A DNA stretch of 64,000 nucleotides. Source: Macrosoma leucophasiata. Its lineage: Eukaryota > Arthropoda > Insecta > Lepidoptera > Hedylidae. Made by a program: the position numbers and the translations under genes. The notes beneath the pieces were generated by a model, which saw nothing but the letters and a program-made list of their open reading frames with translations, ran no database searches and was not told the DNA's origin. Below are positions 1 through 10,540 of the stretch, piece by piece; the stretch's first letter is position 1; every line of letters starts with the position of its first letter. The stretch lies in assembly GCA_036365455.1 (NCBI GenBank), contig JAWQUS010000022.1:806001-870000 (forward strand). Reading direction: 5' to 3'.

Positions 1-176
1 CTTGTCGGAGGCCTTAAGGGCGGTTTGAAAATATCCGACAGCGGGTTGGCCACTAACCCGTATCTCCATCAACTCGCATTGGAGCAGCGTGGTTGAAGTA
101 AGCTCCAGGCCTCCTCCCAAGAAGGGGAGAGCCTCGTGCCCAGCAGTGGGACGTATAAAGGGTTGCCTTTTTTTTA
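1..176 (+). mobile_element. SINE-5S copy, cut by window edge
   Basis: Matches the 3' two thirds of the repeat at 8311-8664, 25594-25938 and 31710-32053, in the opposite orientation. The 5S-like head would lie left of the window. Ends in a T/A-rich tail. Confidence 0.8.
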
Positions 177-216
177 ATTAATTAATTTAACATATTTAAC
201 TATAGATACAATACAT

Positions 217-487
217 TTGTATGATCTATATATATAAAAATGAATTACTGTTCGTTAGTCTCGCTAAAACTCGAGAACGGATTTACCAATTTGGCTAATT
301 TTGGTTTTGAATGATTTTTGGAAGTCCAGGAAAGGTTTGAAAGGTAAGAAAATATGAAGAAATTGACGGGAAATAGAAAAAAATAAACAGAATTTCATTT
401 TTCCATACAAATAGTCCCTATCTATCAAACCTTTGACACATTATTTCATTTTGAGGCAATACAAAGTTTGCCGGATCAGCTAGTTGA
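217..487 (+). mobile_element. Non-autonomous CTAG-ended element (Helitron-like?)
   Basis: Shares the start ctgttcgttagtctcgctaa and the end gccggatcagctagt with 3037-3270 (reverse) and 13001-13258. CTAG ends suggest a Helitron-like element, but the 13001 copy has a long flanking duplication, which Helitrons do not normally make. Confidence 0.6.
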
Positions 488-539
488 GCATACAAAAATC
501 ACAAAGCTCTGTAGCGATGCTAAAGTCAGTCTACATTAA

Positions 540-640
540 CCCCCTTTTAGTTTATAAACATATTTTCACTAAAGTGTTGCTAATCTCTTCTTTGTCTTTT
601 TCTGTCCTGTACATTTGACAGTTACCTAACAGTCTTATCA
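540..640. repeat. Decayed MITE fragment
   Basis: Resembles one half of the MITE at 9746-9891 (cccctt...ataaaca, then gtgttgctaatctc and ctttgtctt). Lies in the intron just before the first SLC37 exon of the window. Confidence 0.4.
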
Positions 641-694
641 AAACCCAAAATTTTCTGAAGGATGTGTTAGTGAGAAAAATGGTTTTTTTTTCAG

Positions 695-772
695 GCACCC
701 ACAGCAGTTTGCAGGGTGATGCGCACGCGTTGGCCACCGTCACCGCCATCATTGACGGCACCGGCAGCATCG
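695..772 (+). CDS. SLC37-type exon (third last)
   Basis: Acceptor tttttttcag ends at 694 and donor gtatgt starts at 773. The 78 bp read as 2 + 25 codons + 1 and encode the TVTAIIDGTGSI motif that precedes a late transmembrane helix. Confidence 0.9.
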
Positions 773-2812
773 GTATGTATACTGACTGTGTGATAGACAC
801 ACCGTGGGCGGCACACATGGACACACCTTAGCGCGGCTATTGCACGTTTCCTTGTCGCTCGACGAAATTACCAATCGAATGCCACCGATATAATAAAATT
901 TGCAGTTTACTAAATATCGTTGAGAAGTTGCTAGTTTTCCTTTAAAGAATATATATTTATATAGGTAGAACTATGTTACTACCTTTAATTGATATTATTC
1001 TTCCTGTCTTGACCCACATAATTAACTATTCGTTGGAATCTGGGACCTTTCCTGTTATTTGGCGCAAAGCGTTTGTTATCCCTCTTCCAAAAAAGCCTAA
1101 TCCCAGCTCTTTCAACCATTTTAGACCGATTTCAATTTTACCTTTCCTTTCAAAAGTTTTGGAAGTCGTAGTTCATTCACAATTTAGCAAATACGTTCAC
1201 AAAAATAACCTTCTGTCTCCTTTTCAATCCGGATTCAGATCTAGCCATAGCACAGCCACTGCTCTGCTCAAAGTTGTTGAGGATGTCAGATCCGGAATGG
1301 AAAATTCTGGTCTCACAGTGTTAGTCCTTATCGACTTCTCGAACGCCTTTAACACTGTGGACTACGACTTGCTACTTAAAATTTTTTGGAAAATTGGAAC
1401 CTCGCCATTAGTCCAGAACTGGTTTTCCTCTTACCTTCGTGGTCGTCTGCAGGCGGTTCGAATCGATCGTGATTTCTCCGATTGGTGTGAATTGTCCTCT
1501 GGCGTACCACAAGGCGGCATTCTTTCTCCTTTATTTTTTTCACTTTTTATTAATACTGTCACGAACATTCTTAAATGCTCTTACCATTTGTACGCGGATG
1601 ATCTTCAGATGTATGTTCAGGCTGATTTTGATAATATTGATAGCGCTATTTCGTTACTAAATGATGACCTCAGTACCTTATCAACTTGGTCTCAAAATTT
1701 TGGTATTTCAGTTAATATTAGTAAATGCCAGGCTTGCATTTTAGGCAGCCCTTATTTCATAAATAAATTGGATTATAATAACTTATCTCCTCTACTTTAT
1801 AATAACAACCCAATTCCAGTAACTCGCGATGTAAAAGATCTGGGCTTATATGTTGACGCAACTTTAAATTGGAATTCTCAGATTACAAATGTATGTAAGG
1901 TCACCACTGCCACGCTGCGTTCTCTTTATAGGTTTAAGAATTTTTTTACCTTCTAAAACTAAATTGCTCCTGGTACAATCACTTATTTTTCCCATCATTG
2001 ATTACGCTGATGTTTGTTATTCCGATATTTCTCAAGAACTTCTCAATAAGCTGGATCGTATACTCAATAACTGCATCAGATTTATCTTCGGCCTCCGTAA
2101 GTTTGACCACATTTCCTCCTACCGTTCCAAGCTTAAATGGCTTTCTATCCGTCACAGAAGATGGATTAGAACTCTTTGTTTACTTTTCTCTATCCTCTAC
2201 GATCCACAATCTCCTGCTTATCTTAAATGTAAATTTAAACCCCTTGGTGGCTCCCACTCACTCAACCTGCGCTCGTCGGCAAATCTCATTCTTGAAATCC
2301 CTTCTCACCGTACTGGTTTCATCTCGAACTCCTTCGCTGTTACAGCGATTAAACTCTGGAATATGCTACCTATTGACATCAAAAAAGCTCCGAGTAAATT
2401 TGCTTTTAAACGTAAGCTTCGTAACTTCTTTCTGAATTCTTCTGACCTTCCATATTGCTTATAGCATGAATATGACGCGTTGGTATTAATTATGACACTT
2501 AAACAGCTGTTTAATGAAATACTTGTACTTCATATTTATTTATCAATATATTTTTATAATATTGTATGTTTATATTTGTGTAATATGTATGTATATTACA
2601 TTTATTTATCTATGATGTATGTATGTCTATATAGTATATTATTTACATTGTATACAATTTTTCATAAGTATCTATTTCAAATACTCGTATTATTTATAGC
2701 ATTCTCACCTGTCAGCACTAGTTAAATTTTCAACACTACCCAAAGGTTGACTGGTCGATAATGCCTTGTAGTAGCATTAAGTCCGCCTTATGTACCTTTT
2801 CTATGTGCATAG

Positions 2813-2846
<34 letters not shown>

Positions 2847-3348
2847 TTTCATAAGCATGTGTTATTGCGAAGAATAATATAAGAATCATTGAGACATTAT
2901 TTGGAGTTTTGGCTTGAAAGTGGGGTGTGGTGCTCTTATTTTAAAGTTGGTGGCATTTTGTTTGATATAGGTTTATTACAGTGCCCGTGTATAGTAAAAT
3001 AGAACAACAGTGCGAAAACTCGGCCTTTCTGTCAGATAATATGAAAAAAAAATGTGTCAAAGGTTTGATATATACGGACTATTTGTATGGGAAAATGAAA
3101 TTGTGGTTTTACTATCTCCCTACAATTTCTTCATATTTTCTTACCTTTTAAATCTTCCCTGGACTTCCAAAAACCATTCAAAACCAAAATTAACCAAATA
3201 GGTCCAGCCGTTCTCGAGTTATAGCGAGACTAACGAACAGCAATTGATTTATATATCAATTGCTGTTCGTTAGTCTCGCTAAAGAGATAGAGAGATATAT
3301 ATATATAGAGAGAGAGGGAGAGAGAGATAGAGAGATAGATAGAGAGAT

Positions 3349-3400
<52 letters not shown>

Positions 3401-4237
3401 ATATGTTCTCTATATACAGGCGCGGCTGTAGGGCCGATGCTAGCGGGCGTGGTGTCGAGTTCTGGAGACTGGTCCTACGTGTTTTATATGCTGATCGCAT
3501 GTGACTTTTTCGCCTTGATACTCCTGCTCAGGTTAGTTTTTATGTAGATATCTATAAACTGCCTCGGTAGCCTAGTGGTAGCAGGCCACTACTACTACGC
3601 TGCGGTCCTGGGTTCGATTCCCGGGTAGAGGGTTATCAGAGATAATGGTGAAAAGTCCTTTATCTCTGGTCCTATTGGGTTTTTTCCATTTACTGGGAAT
3701 TTCCCAGTACCTCGAAGTTTGGTAATGTGCCCGGAGATGTCAACAGGCTCGCCACCTGTTACATGGGCAAAAACGTAACCGACGAATCGTGGGTGTTTGC
3801 ATGTATGCTTGATGCATGTATTTATGACGACCCGGTTAGTCCAGCGGTGTGAGATGACCGTTTGATTTGAAGGGTTGCGGGTTCGATCCCCGCACCGGGA
3901 CACATTTGTATGGCCTACAGATATTTGTTTCGGGTCCGAGTGTGTGTATGTGTTGTTTGTGTGCAACGGCACGCACGACACAGGTTTATACCTACTGGAG
4001 TGGGGTTTTGAGTGTAAGTGTATTTTATTTATTTATTTCCCTCTAGCCACCCCATCGAGGCTTGCAGGCGTGATGTTCAAAAAAGTCTTGCACGTGTTTT
4101 AACTTCGCGTCGCTAAAGAATTTTTCACTTCAAAAATAATAATTCGTCGCTTTTCTTACAGGATAGTAAAATCGGAGGTGTCGAAGATCAGACAAGAGCG
4201 GCGGCTGGCGTCACCCAGGGTGGTTAGGATTGAATAA
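695..4237 (+). CDS. SLC37-type sugar-phosphate exchanger, 3' end of gene (3 exons)
   Basis: Join of 695-772, 3420-3531 and 4162-4237, giving about 88 C-terminal residues; the 5' exons are outside the window. Seen: each exon has AG before it, the first two have GT after it, and the phases chain without a break to a TAA. The peptide runs through TVTAIIDGTGSIGAAVGP and then WSYVFYMLI, followed by a hydrophobic segment and a short basic tail. Known: this is the conserved C-terminal region of SLC37 major-facilitator proteins, which exchange glucose-6-phosphate for phosphate, mostly at the ER membrane. Inferred: closest to the SLC37A1/A2 type; the exact paralogue cannot be settled from the tail. 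The first intron contains a LINE (957-2847) and the second contains a SINE inside a SINE (3558-4085). Confidence 0.9.
957..2847 (+). pseudogene. 5'-truncated CR1/jockey-like LINE, reverse transcriptase part
   Basis: Codes for reverse transcriptase from the finger region (FRPISILPFLSKVLE) through box A (LIDFSNAFNTVDY), box B (SGVPQGGILSP) and an intact YADD catalytic box. A frameshift at the T run 1941-1947 moves the C-terminal thumb region to another frame, which ends near 2463. The 3' end has an (AAAT)n tail at about 2820-2846; the same tail sequence recurs at 56915-57046. Endonuclease and ORF1 are missing, so the copy is dead. It sits in sense orientation in an SLC37 intron. Confidence 0.88.
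3037..3270 (-). mobile_element. CTAG-type element, reverse copy
   Basis: Reverse-complement match to 217-487 and 13001-13258, starting in the tttgacacatt-like end and finishing at ttagcgagactaacgaacag. Confidence 0.6.
3280..3397. repeat. (GA)n microsatellite
   Basis: Almost pure GA/GATA stretch ending 22 bases before the SLC37 exon at 3420; it replaces most of the usual polypyrimidine tract, leaving only a short ttctctatatacag before the exon. Confidence 0.95.
3420..3531 (+). CDS. SLC37-type exon (second last)
   Basis: Acceptor tatatacag ends at 3419, donor gttagt starts at 3532; 112 bp read as 2 + 36 codons + 2. Encodes AAVGPMLAGVV, then WSYVFYMLI and a hydrophobic helix ending LILLLR. Confidence 0.92.
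3558..4085 (+). mobile_element. SINE-T1 (tRNA-like) interrupted by SINE-T2
   Basis: 5' head gcctcggtagcctagtgg with a perfect B box ggttcgattcc, then the T1 body. The body stops near 3819 and its 3' end (caccccatcgaggcttgcag) resumes near 4045 after a second SINE. Related full copies: 7702-8008, 27171-27473, 62853-63163. Confidence 0.85.
3820..4035 (+). mobile_element. SINE-T2 (tRNA-like) nested in SINE-T1
   Basis: tRNA-like head with B box ggttcgatccc, followed by a body seen again on the other strand at 11123-11323. A tatttat motif occurs at both edges and is a likely target-site duplication. Confidence 0.75.
4162..4237 (+). CDS. SLC37-type terminal exon
   Basis: Acceptor ttttcttacag ends at 4161. 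The exon completes an AGG codon, encodes a basic 24-residue tail and stops at TAA 4235-4237. A possible AATAAA lies at 4459-4464, but inside repeat Z, so its use is uncertain. Confidence 0.88.
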
Positions 4238-4390
4238 TGCAGTATTATAACTTATTATAGCTTGATAATTATGTTGTTTGTTATTGACCTCCACTTCTAT
4301 AGATACCGCTTATATGACCCCAAGAAGTAAGGGAGTAAAGCAATTTGGGGGAAAGCGAGGGTCTTGTAAAACGTTACGATGCGTTATAGG

Positions 4391-4535
4391 GGCAGAATCG
4401 GAATCAGAAAATTATTTAGGGTAACAGGCATTTCTTATGACACGTCAAAAACAATTTAAATAAATTAAAGTGAATAACAATTGATATTGTCAATTTACAA
4501 GCTAAATAAAATATAGTCAAGAATATCACTAAGAT
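4391..4535. repeat. Repeat Z (probable LINE 3' end)
   Basis: Shares cttatgacacgtcaaaaaca and the following A-rich stretch with 43512-43640 and 57187-57403. The other copies start with tandem aatcag units, like a LINE microsatellite tail read in reverse. Confidence 0.6.
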
Positions 4536-4539
4536 ATCT

Positions 4540-4720
4540 ATGCTAATATTATAAAGCTGAGGAGTTTGTTTATTTGAACGCGCTTATCTCAGGAACCACT
4601 GGTCCGATTTGAAAAGTTTTTTCAGTGTTAGATAGCCCATTTATCGAGGAAGGCTATAGGCTATATATGATCACGCTATGACTAATAGGAACGGAGGGCC
4701 GCTAGTAACTAAATATACTA
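4540..4720 (+). mobile_element. CTAG-ended non-autonomous element
   Basis: Starts ttataaagctgaggagtttg and ends ggccgctagt; same family, other orientation, at 13284-13690 and 41883-42076. Helitron-like by its CTAG end. Confidence 0.6.
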
Positions 4721-4724
4721 ATGT

Positions 4725-4925
4725 AAGTAAGTATATTGTAAGTTTATAAGTAAATATGCACATTTGGGTGTTACATAATGTTTTGAGAGGGGAAGGAGGG
4801 ACATAACAATGTTACACGTTACATGGGGAGCGAGGGGAGGGGTTAAAAATGTTCAATAGTTGCGTTACGTAATACTTCAACGCTCCCTAACGGGACGCTC
4901 CAAACTGTTAGTAAACTAGTATTTA
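4725..4925. repeat. Purine-rich MITE-like stretch
   Basis: Blocks such as gaggggaaggaggg and ggggagcgaggggagggg with cgttacgtaata nearby resemble parts of 22078-24132 and 33035-33150. No clean ends seen. Confidence 0.35.
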
Positions 4926-4940
4926 TTACGGACCTCAAGT

Positions 4941-6049
4941 AATTTATTTATTTATTTAAACGCTAAATTACAGACCATTACAGATAAACAAATACGGTAC
5001 TGCAATTAAACAAAACAAAATAATAATGGTACACAAAACATATAACAAAAAAGTTAAAAATACAAATAAAATTACAAAATACAGTAAAAAATAAAAAATA
5101 AGCACAAAATCTTAAAATAAATTATTCTCCGCAAACCTGTACGCTATTTCTGTGAATTTCGACAAGCTGCAATTAAAAATGTCAACATAATTAGCTATCA
5201 CATTTATAGCTCTTATTGCTCGTACCATAGGGGCGTGTTTGAACAAGTTAGATCTAGCGCTAGGGACAAGAAGCAGCTGCGGTCGGCGGCGCTGCTCCGC
5301 GCTCTCGGCCGGCACTCGGAGTCGCAAGACCTCCAGCACGTCCGGGTGGTGCACTTTCCCACGAAGCACCCTCCACGTGTACCTCATCATCGCTACGTCT
5401 CCTTACCTCAAGCCTGCTATAACCGACCATCCCTATCACAAACAAACTTGGATACATATTAGGATAAAATGGATAAACTCCGTACTGTTTTAAGAATAGG
5501 TATCGCGTAAACTTGTTTTGTATTTTCTCCACCATATGTTTATATTTAATTTCATGAGGATTCCAAATAAAAGAATTCGTTTCCAGCTGGCTCCTGCCTA
5601 GTGCATTATATAACAATTTGACAGTCTCAACATTTTCAAAGTCCTAACACTGTCTTATAATGAATCCTAGATTACGAAACGCCTTTCCACATATATTTTT
5701 AATGTATATACGGAAATGCCAATCTGCCACCAACTCCACTCCTAAGTCGCGAACTTGCATTACCCTTGGTAACACATCTCCGTTCAATTCGTATGAATGA
5801 TGTATTGTATGGCGCGCGCGAGTGTAACTGTGCAACATTTATTAGTATTAAAAAACAATTCATTGTCATTACTCCATTGTACTACTCGGTTGATGTCCTG
5901 CTGGAGTCTTTCTGTATCAGATGAGGATTTAATTTCAAGAAATAATTTCAAGTCATCCGCGAACAATAGGCACCTTGCATTCTTGACTACTTCCGGTAGA
6001 TCGTTTATCATCAGTACAAATTCTAAAGGACCAAGATTGCTCCCTTGAC
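4941..6049 (-). pseudogene. Jockey-like LINE, 3' part of a 5'-inverted copy
   Basis: Minus-strand reverse transcriptase from QGSNLGPLEFVLMINDLP through the FADD catalytic box (LLFADDLKLF) and the thumb (EKIQNKFTRYLFLKQYG) to a 3' UTR and a (TAAA)n tail at 4941-4956. Several frame breaks. The coding sequence just upstream of QGSN is missing here but present, inverted, in the neighbouring segment. Confidence 0.85.
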
Positions 6050-6607
6050 TAAATATATATATCCTGAAAGTAAATATATATATCCTGAATGGTATACACA
6101 GGATCTCATAGCACATATTATACAGAAATGGAGATTTCATAAGTTATTTAATATAACAAATTCAAGAGCGGATTAGGACATTTTTTCTAAGTATCGTTCA
6201 GTAGTAAAGGATAAATTACTCTTGTGTTATACGGAATATAAAAGAATAGAAATATAAAAGGAGAGGGAGAGGGAGAAGGAGAGAGAGAGAGAGAGAAAGA
6301 GAGAGAGTAGTACTTTCAGACCGGTGGCGGTGCTATCTGCATTCGCCAAAACGTTCGAGTCAATTTTGCATACATGTATTTGGAATCAAGTGAGCTCGCG
6401 AGTGTCTGACGCGCAACATGGTTTTCGTTCGGGCCGAAGTACAGGAAGCAATTTACTGTCATTTGTAAATTACCTAACACCAGTTGTCGATGCAGGAGGG
6501 CAGGTTGATGCTACTTATTTTGAGTTTTTCAAGTTATTTAGGCGAACGTAGGCAATATGTAGAATATGCAGGCTACAAATCAAAACCTTATAACACGCAT
6601 TCGGGGG
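6050..6607 (+). pseudogene. Inverted 5' segment of the same jockey-like LINE
   Basis: Plus-strand pieces in coding order: a pre-reverse-transcriptase region (PEWYTQDLIAHIIQKW at about 6070-6250), fingers (FESILHTCIWNQ, QHGFRSGRSTGS, 6318-6480) and RRQYVEYAGYKSKPY up to HSG at 6606. The next residues of such a protein would be VPQGSN, which is where the minus-strand segment starts at about 6047. It has a stop, an internal deletion and a GA insertion. Confidence 0.82.
6241..6312. repeat. (GA)n microsatellite
   Basis: gagaggga and gagaga units inside the inverted LINE segment. Confidence 0.9.
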
Positions 6608-6627
6608 ATAACTAATTGTCAAGCTTC

Positions 6628-6735
6628 AACGGTGATGAACGTGCTGAATCGCACTTACGAAGTTTTCGCATGAGTTACACAACACAGAGTGAAATTTTAG
6701 CGGTTGTTTTCCCGTAACTGAAAGACTTGCCTTCA
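6628..6735. repeat. Dispersed repeat, two copies
   Basis: gtgctgaatcgcacttacga and the following bases match 59178-59290. Nothing else recognised between 6608 and 6960. Confidence 0.5.
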
Positions 6736-6959
6736 GTATCGATCGGAATATAAATGTAAAAAATATTTGTATTGTTGTTTTAATTATTATAATATAGCGG
6801 TATCATATAGGAAGTGGAGAACATTTTAATCTATGGATGTTATCATAAATTGGTGGACATCTATGTTATCATCTAGTACAATTGGGTATTTGACACTGTA
6901 AATAGGCTAGTTGACACTTTGAACAACCCCCAAGTCGATCAACGTTGTTTTAGGCTGTA

Positions 6960-7500
6960 AAAATATTTCTTATGTTTTTTCGACGCATAAAAATCAATAA
7001 AACATACATTTTAAAAATCTACTTTACATGAACGGGCGAAAGCGGTGTCTCCATGGTGGCGTTTAGATTATCTGTCATATGACGTCACTATAGTTTTTTT
7101 TATGTAATGGAAGTAGTAAACAAGCACGCGGTTCACATTGATGTTAAGTGATGACTATAGACACCTACACAAAGACCAAGGTCAAAATGCAGATGCATTA
7201 CCACTCCTGAGGCCCTAAGGTTATGCCTCTGTGCCGGAAATTACACGGCCGTACATTACCACTTGACCGGAACACGGTAGTGCTGAACACTACCATTTAT
7301 CGGCAAGTATATTAGGTAATGCGGTGGTGCCTACGCCCGCGAGCTCCGTCACTGGAACTCTACCACCAGTGAAAGTGTTGTAAGCAAAACCTAAAATGAC
7401 TACAAGTGACTTGTAGATGACGCTTTGACATTGGTTTGTTTACAACCTGTATGACGTCATATCCTCACAACATGGCGTATAGCGTTTTTTGGAATTTTGT
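6960..7500. mobile_element. Family P element interrupted by SINE-M
   Basis: Flanks of the SINE at 7094-7370 (ccatggtggcgtttagatta, catatgacgtcacta on the left; gtttacaacctgtatgacgt on the right) match an uninterrupted reverse copy at 41083-41300. Confidence 0.75.
7094..7370 (-). mobile_element. SINE-M, full length
   Basis: Poly(T) start, then the M consensus to ctctaccaccagt. Inserted in family P; the allele-like empty site is the P copy at 41083-41300. Confidence 0.88.
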
Positions 7501-7619
7501 AATTATATGATTTTTTTTTCAAACGAGACGTTCCATCGCCTCCACCCGCTTTACCACTAAGCTACCGAAGTCCCACACCGATGCGTCAAATTTTGCTTTC
7601 CCTTTTTTATTTTTAACGG

Positions 7620-7690
7620 ATTTGCTAGCGGCTGGACTTGTTATCCTGAGGTCGCAGGTTAGATTCCTGCCCGAAGTCAAATTTTTCTTT
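7620..7690 (+). mobile_element. SINE-T3 fragment (tRNA-like)
   Basis: gcggctggacttg...cctgaggtcgcaggttagattcc resembles 36332-36412, with one change in the B box. A short inverted fragment of the same head lies at about 7548-7575. Confidence 0.5.
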
Positions 7691-7701
7691 CCGTTTTTTC
7701 T

Positions 7702-8008
7702 CTGCCTCTGTAGCGTAGTGGTAGCAGGCCACTTCTACTGTGCTGGGGGTCCTGGGTTCGATTCCCGGGTCGGGGACTATCGGAGATAACGGTTTAAAAT
7801 CCTTTATCTCTGGTTCTATTGGGATTTTTCCATTTTCTGGAAGTTTCCCAGTACCTCGAAGTTTGGTAATGTGCCCGGAGATGGCAACAGTTACATGGGC
7901 CAAAAACATAACCGGCGAGTCGTGGGTGTTTGCATGTTTGTTTGAATGCATGCATTTACCTCTGCCTACCCCTTCGGGGATTACAGGCGTGAAGTTACGT
8001 TTTTTCTT
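7702..8008 (+). mobile_element. SINE-T1, full length
   Basis: Head gcctctgtagcgtagtgg, B box ggttcgattcc, T1 body, end ttacaggcgtgaagttacgt. Confidence 0.88.
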
Positions 8009-8205
8009 TAATTTCTAAAGTTCACTCGCATGTGTCGTTTCGAAAAATAAATATTACAACTTCAAGAAATAAAGATCTTCATTCTTATTATTGGCATATG
8101 TCAACTAGTCTATTGTCTAGATTTAAATTAAAAAATGTAATGTTACTATTCGACTGCCAAGTTTAGTTAGTACAAGTATTATTGTAAATTATTCACAGTA
8201 CGTAA

Positions 8206-8885
8206 CAAGAAATATTGTACATCGGGCTCCGGAAAGAGACAATCGGCTAGTTTCGACTTCGTAGAGCGCTATCTCTGCTGCACACTGCCTACGTAAGCAC
8301 TGATAGTGCGTTATAATAATAATGGCAACCCATTGTACGTCCCACTGCTAGGCACGAGTCTCTTTCCTTTTTGGGGGAACGCCTGGAGCTTACTCCACCA
8401 CGCTGCTCCAATGCGGGTTGGTGAAGATAAAGGTTAGTGGCCAACCCGCTGTCGGATGTTTTCAAACCGCCCATAAGGCCTCCGACATGGTTTAACGACT
8501 GCTATCTATCGATAGCAACCGGGACCGACGGCTTAACGTGCCCTCCGAAGCACAGAAACGCGCATTTAATTTGCCACTAGCGGTCACCCATCACACTACC
8601 CGACCGCGCCCGTTGTGCTTAACCGAGTAGATCGCTTATGATCTACACCAGCCGCCGGGCCATGCGCGCTTCATAATTGGACTGACTATTTATACATCAT
8701 CCCTCCCTCCGCGCGTGAAGCGCAACAAAAGGGGGGGAGATGGTTCGGGTTTGGTTTTTTTTTTTCAAAATTGGATCAAAATGGCCGGCAAACGTCACAT
8801 AGGTAATACGCGGAAGAGATAACGCTTTACAGAGCCTTCCGAAGTCGATGTGCGAAATTTTCTTGTTGGTGACTGTGCTATGATA
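8206..8885. mobile_element. MITE R4 interrupted by SINE-5S
   Basis: Left half 8206-8310 (ctagtttcgacttcgtagag) and right half 8667-8885 (aacgctttacagagcc, atgtgcgaaatt) match R4 copies such as 38975-39190; the SINE lies between them. Confidence 0.65.
8311..8664 (-). mobile_element. SINE-5S, full length
   Basis: On the minus strand it reads gttaagcac, gggcgcggtcgg, gtgatgggtgaccgct in the order and spacing of the internal promoter region of 5S rRNA, followed by a non-5S body and an (ATT)n tail. Confidence 0.8.
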
Positions 8886-8949
8886 TTGGAACATATATAT
8901 GTATATAATAAATTAAGATCTGTCAATCTAAAGGCGATATTCAAAGACC

Positions 8950-9100
8950 TATAATAAGGCTTTATTAAGCCTGGGTTGCACCACACCATTTGTTAAAGTA
9001 ATTGTAACATTTCATATCCTTCTCCAACTTAAACAGATTTCTTTCTGTTTAAGTTAAGGATATGAAAAGTTACTATAACTTTGTAGCGTCCACTACATTA
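8950..9100. mobile_element. MITE D, palindromic copy
   Basis: Two arms around atttcttt: gtaacatttcatatccttct... and ...aggatatgaaaagttact. Outer end contains gggttgcacca. Same family at 20581-21082 and 49441-49600. Confidence 0.6.
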
Positions 9101-9109
9101 AGGCGGTAA

Positions 9110-9328
9110 CTAGACGAAACCTCACAGTACTTGTCTAGTACGGTAGATGGCGTGCAATCGAATTACATTTCACATACGAAGAATTCTCAAGAGTTGGCAT
9201 ATATACAATTATACAACTACCAACGTCAATCGTTGGCCCGTGGCCCGCCAGGCACTAACACCTCGCCTGGTCGGAGGAACACTTCCACCCGTTCCTCCAC
9301 AACTTCAACAAATATCTTGGTGCAACAT
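9110..9328 (+). repeat. Family Q repeat
   Basis: Reverse-complement match with 42075-42300: gtacttgtctagtacggtag at one end and ttccacccgttcct at the other. Confidence 0.55.
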
Positions 9329-9332
9329 AGGC

Positions 9333-9745
9333 TTACACCTATATTCTAAATCGTAATCTCGACCTTAACTCAACTTCACTCAATGGAATTGGTAATCTTC
9401 TGCCTCCGTTTGAGGTAAGAAAGCAATTGTCAAAATCCAAGGTACCTCACGACCTACCTTGAAATTTCGAGGAGTATTTACATTTACGCCATATTCTTGC
9501 GCTCAATAAGTTTTTCGTATCGGAACTGTCTGGAAATATGATTAAATACCATATTTCTCTATAGAAAATTATTTTTAAGACTTTGTGAATTATCTATATG
9601 ATAATCCGTAGTAGTACGGATTCCGTACACATGAGTTACTGTCAAAATACAACTAAGAATATGGATTTCGAGGCGTCCTCATAGTGTCCTCAGCTGAGTG
9701 TGAGTCAAGGAATGTTTCGAGTAACGTCTTAGAATATGGCTGTTA
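9333..9745 (+). mobile_element. MITE V
   Basis: Near-terminal inverted repeats (acacctatattctaaatcgt against acgtcttagaatatggctgt) bound about 410 bp. Interior cctccgtttgaggtaagaaa and ttatctatatgataat recur reversed at 17850-18115. Confidence 0.6.
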
Positions 9746-9891
9746 CCCCCTTATTTATAAACGTACATTAGATACGTTATAGCTAAAGAATGCTTTGTCT
9801 TTGTCAGTTGCATTGTCAAATGTGCAGGATAGAAATAGACAAAGCAGAGATTAGCAACACTTTAGCTAAAATACGTTTATGAATAAGGGGG
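9746..9891. mobile_element. MITE with TTA duplication (Harbinger-like)
   Basis: Ends cccccttatttataaacgta and tacgtttatgaataaggggg are inverted repeats; TTA stands on both sides (9743-9745 and 9892-9894). 146 bp. Related copy at 40284-40427. A 3-bp TWA duplication is typical of PIF/Harbinger. Confidence 0.75.
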
Positions 9892-10109
9892 TTAGACTTT
9901 TATTCAAAGTCAAGTTATTACGGTCTATGAATCTTACCTTTAGAATCCGAATTAAAAGATAATTAGATATGTAAGATAACAAGTATCCATTCTATATTGT
10001 TTATATTTTTCTTTTCAAACATTTTTTTAGACTTTCATTCCATTTCCTTGAGTCCATTTGTGTTCATAAGGCGAAGGTTTCTAAATAAACGACATTTTTG
10101 TATTGCATT

Positions 10110-10320
10110 ATTTTTAAACTACCTGTGCTCGCGACTTCGTTCGTGTAGAAATTAATAAAGTTATTGTTCAGTATCTACGCGGACGCAGTCGTGGGCACAG
10201 CTAGTATAATATCATTCATAAACAAAAGTTACTACTTATTACATCAGCTATGTGCCAGTGAAACACCCGTCAAAATCGGTCCAGCCGTTCCCGAGATTAG
10301 CCGGAACAAACATATAGACA
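10110..10320 (+). repeat. Decayed CTAG-type element
   Basis: gctcgcgacttcgttcgtgt and ccagccgttcccgagattag; homologous in reverse to 26935-27155. Confidence 0.5.
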
Positions 10321-10335
10321 AAAATTGTAAAAAAA

Positions 10336-10540
10336 ACTGGTTGCCTGTAAAGTCGGTTTTACGGGCGAAGATTTTACGTGACAACGTCTTTTTCTCGGTA
10401 GAAAGGCATTCGCCGGTCCGACAGGCCTCTCTCTCGTTCGGTGACTCGTCGTTACGTTACCGGGCGTTACACTTTTTCATGAGTGACTCCGAGCCGCAAC
10501 CTAATTTAAGACGTTGTCACGTCAAAAAATGTTTTGGTAT
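10336..10540. mobile_element. Palindromic MITE-like element
   Basis: Inner arms acgtgacaacgtc (10377-10389) and gacgttgtcacgt (10511-10523). The start ctggttgcctgtaaagtcgg is a phrase I associate with lepidopteran MITEs. Autonomous relative unknown. Confidence 0.5.
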
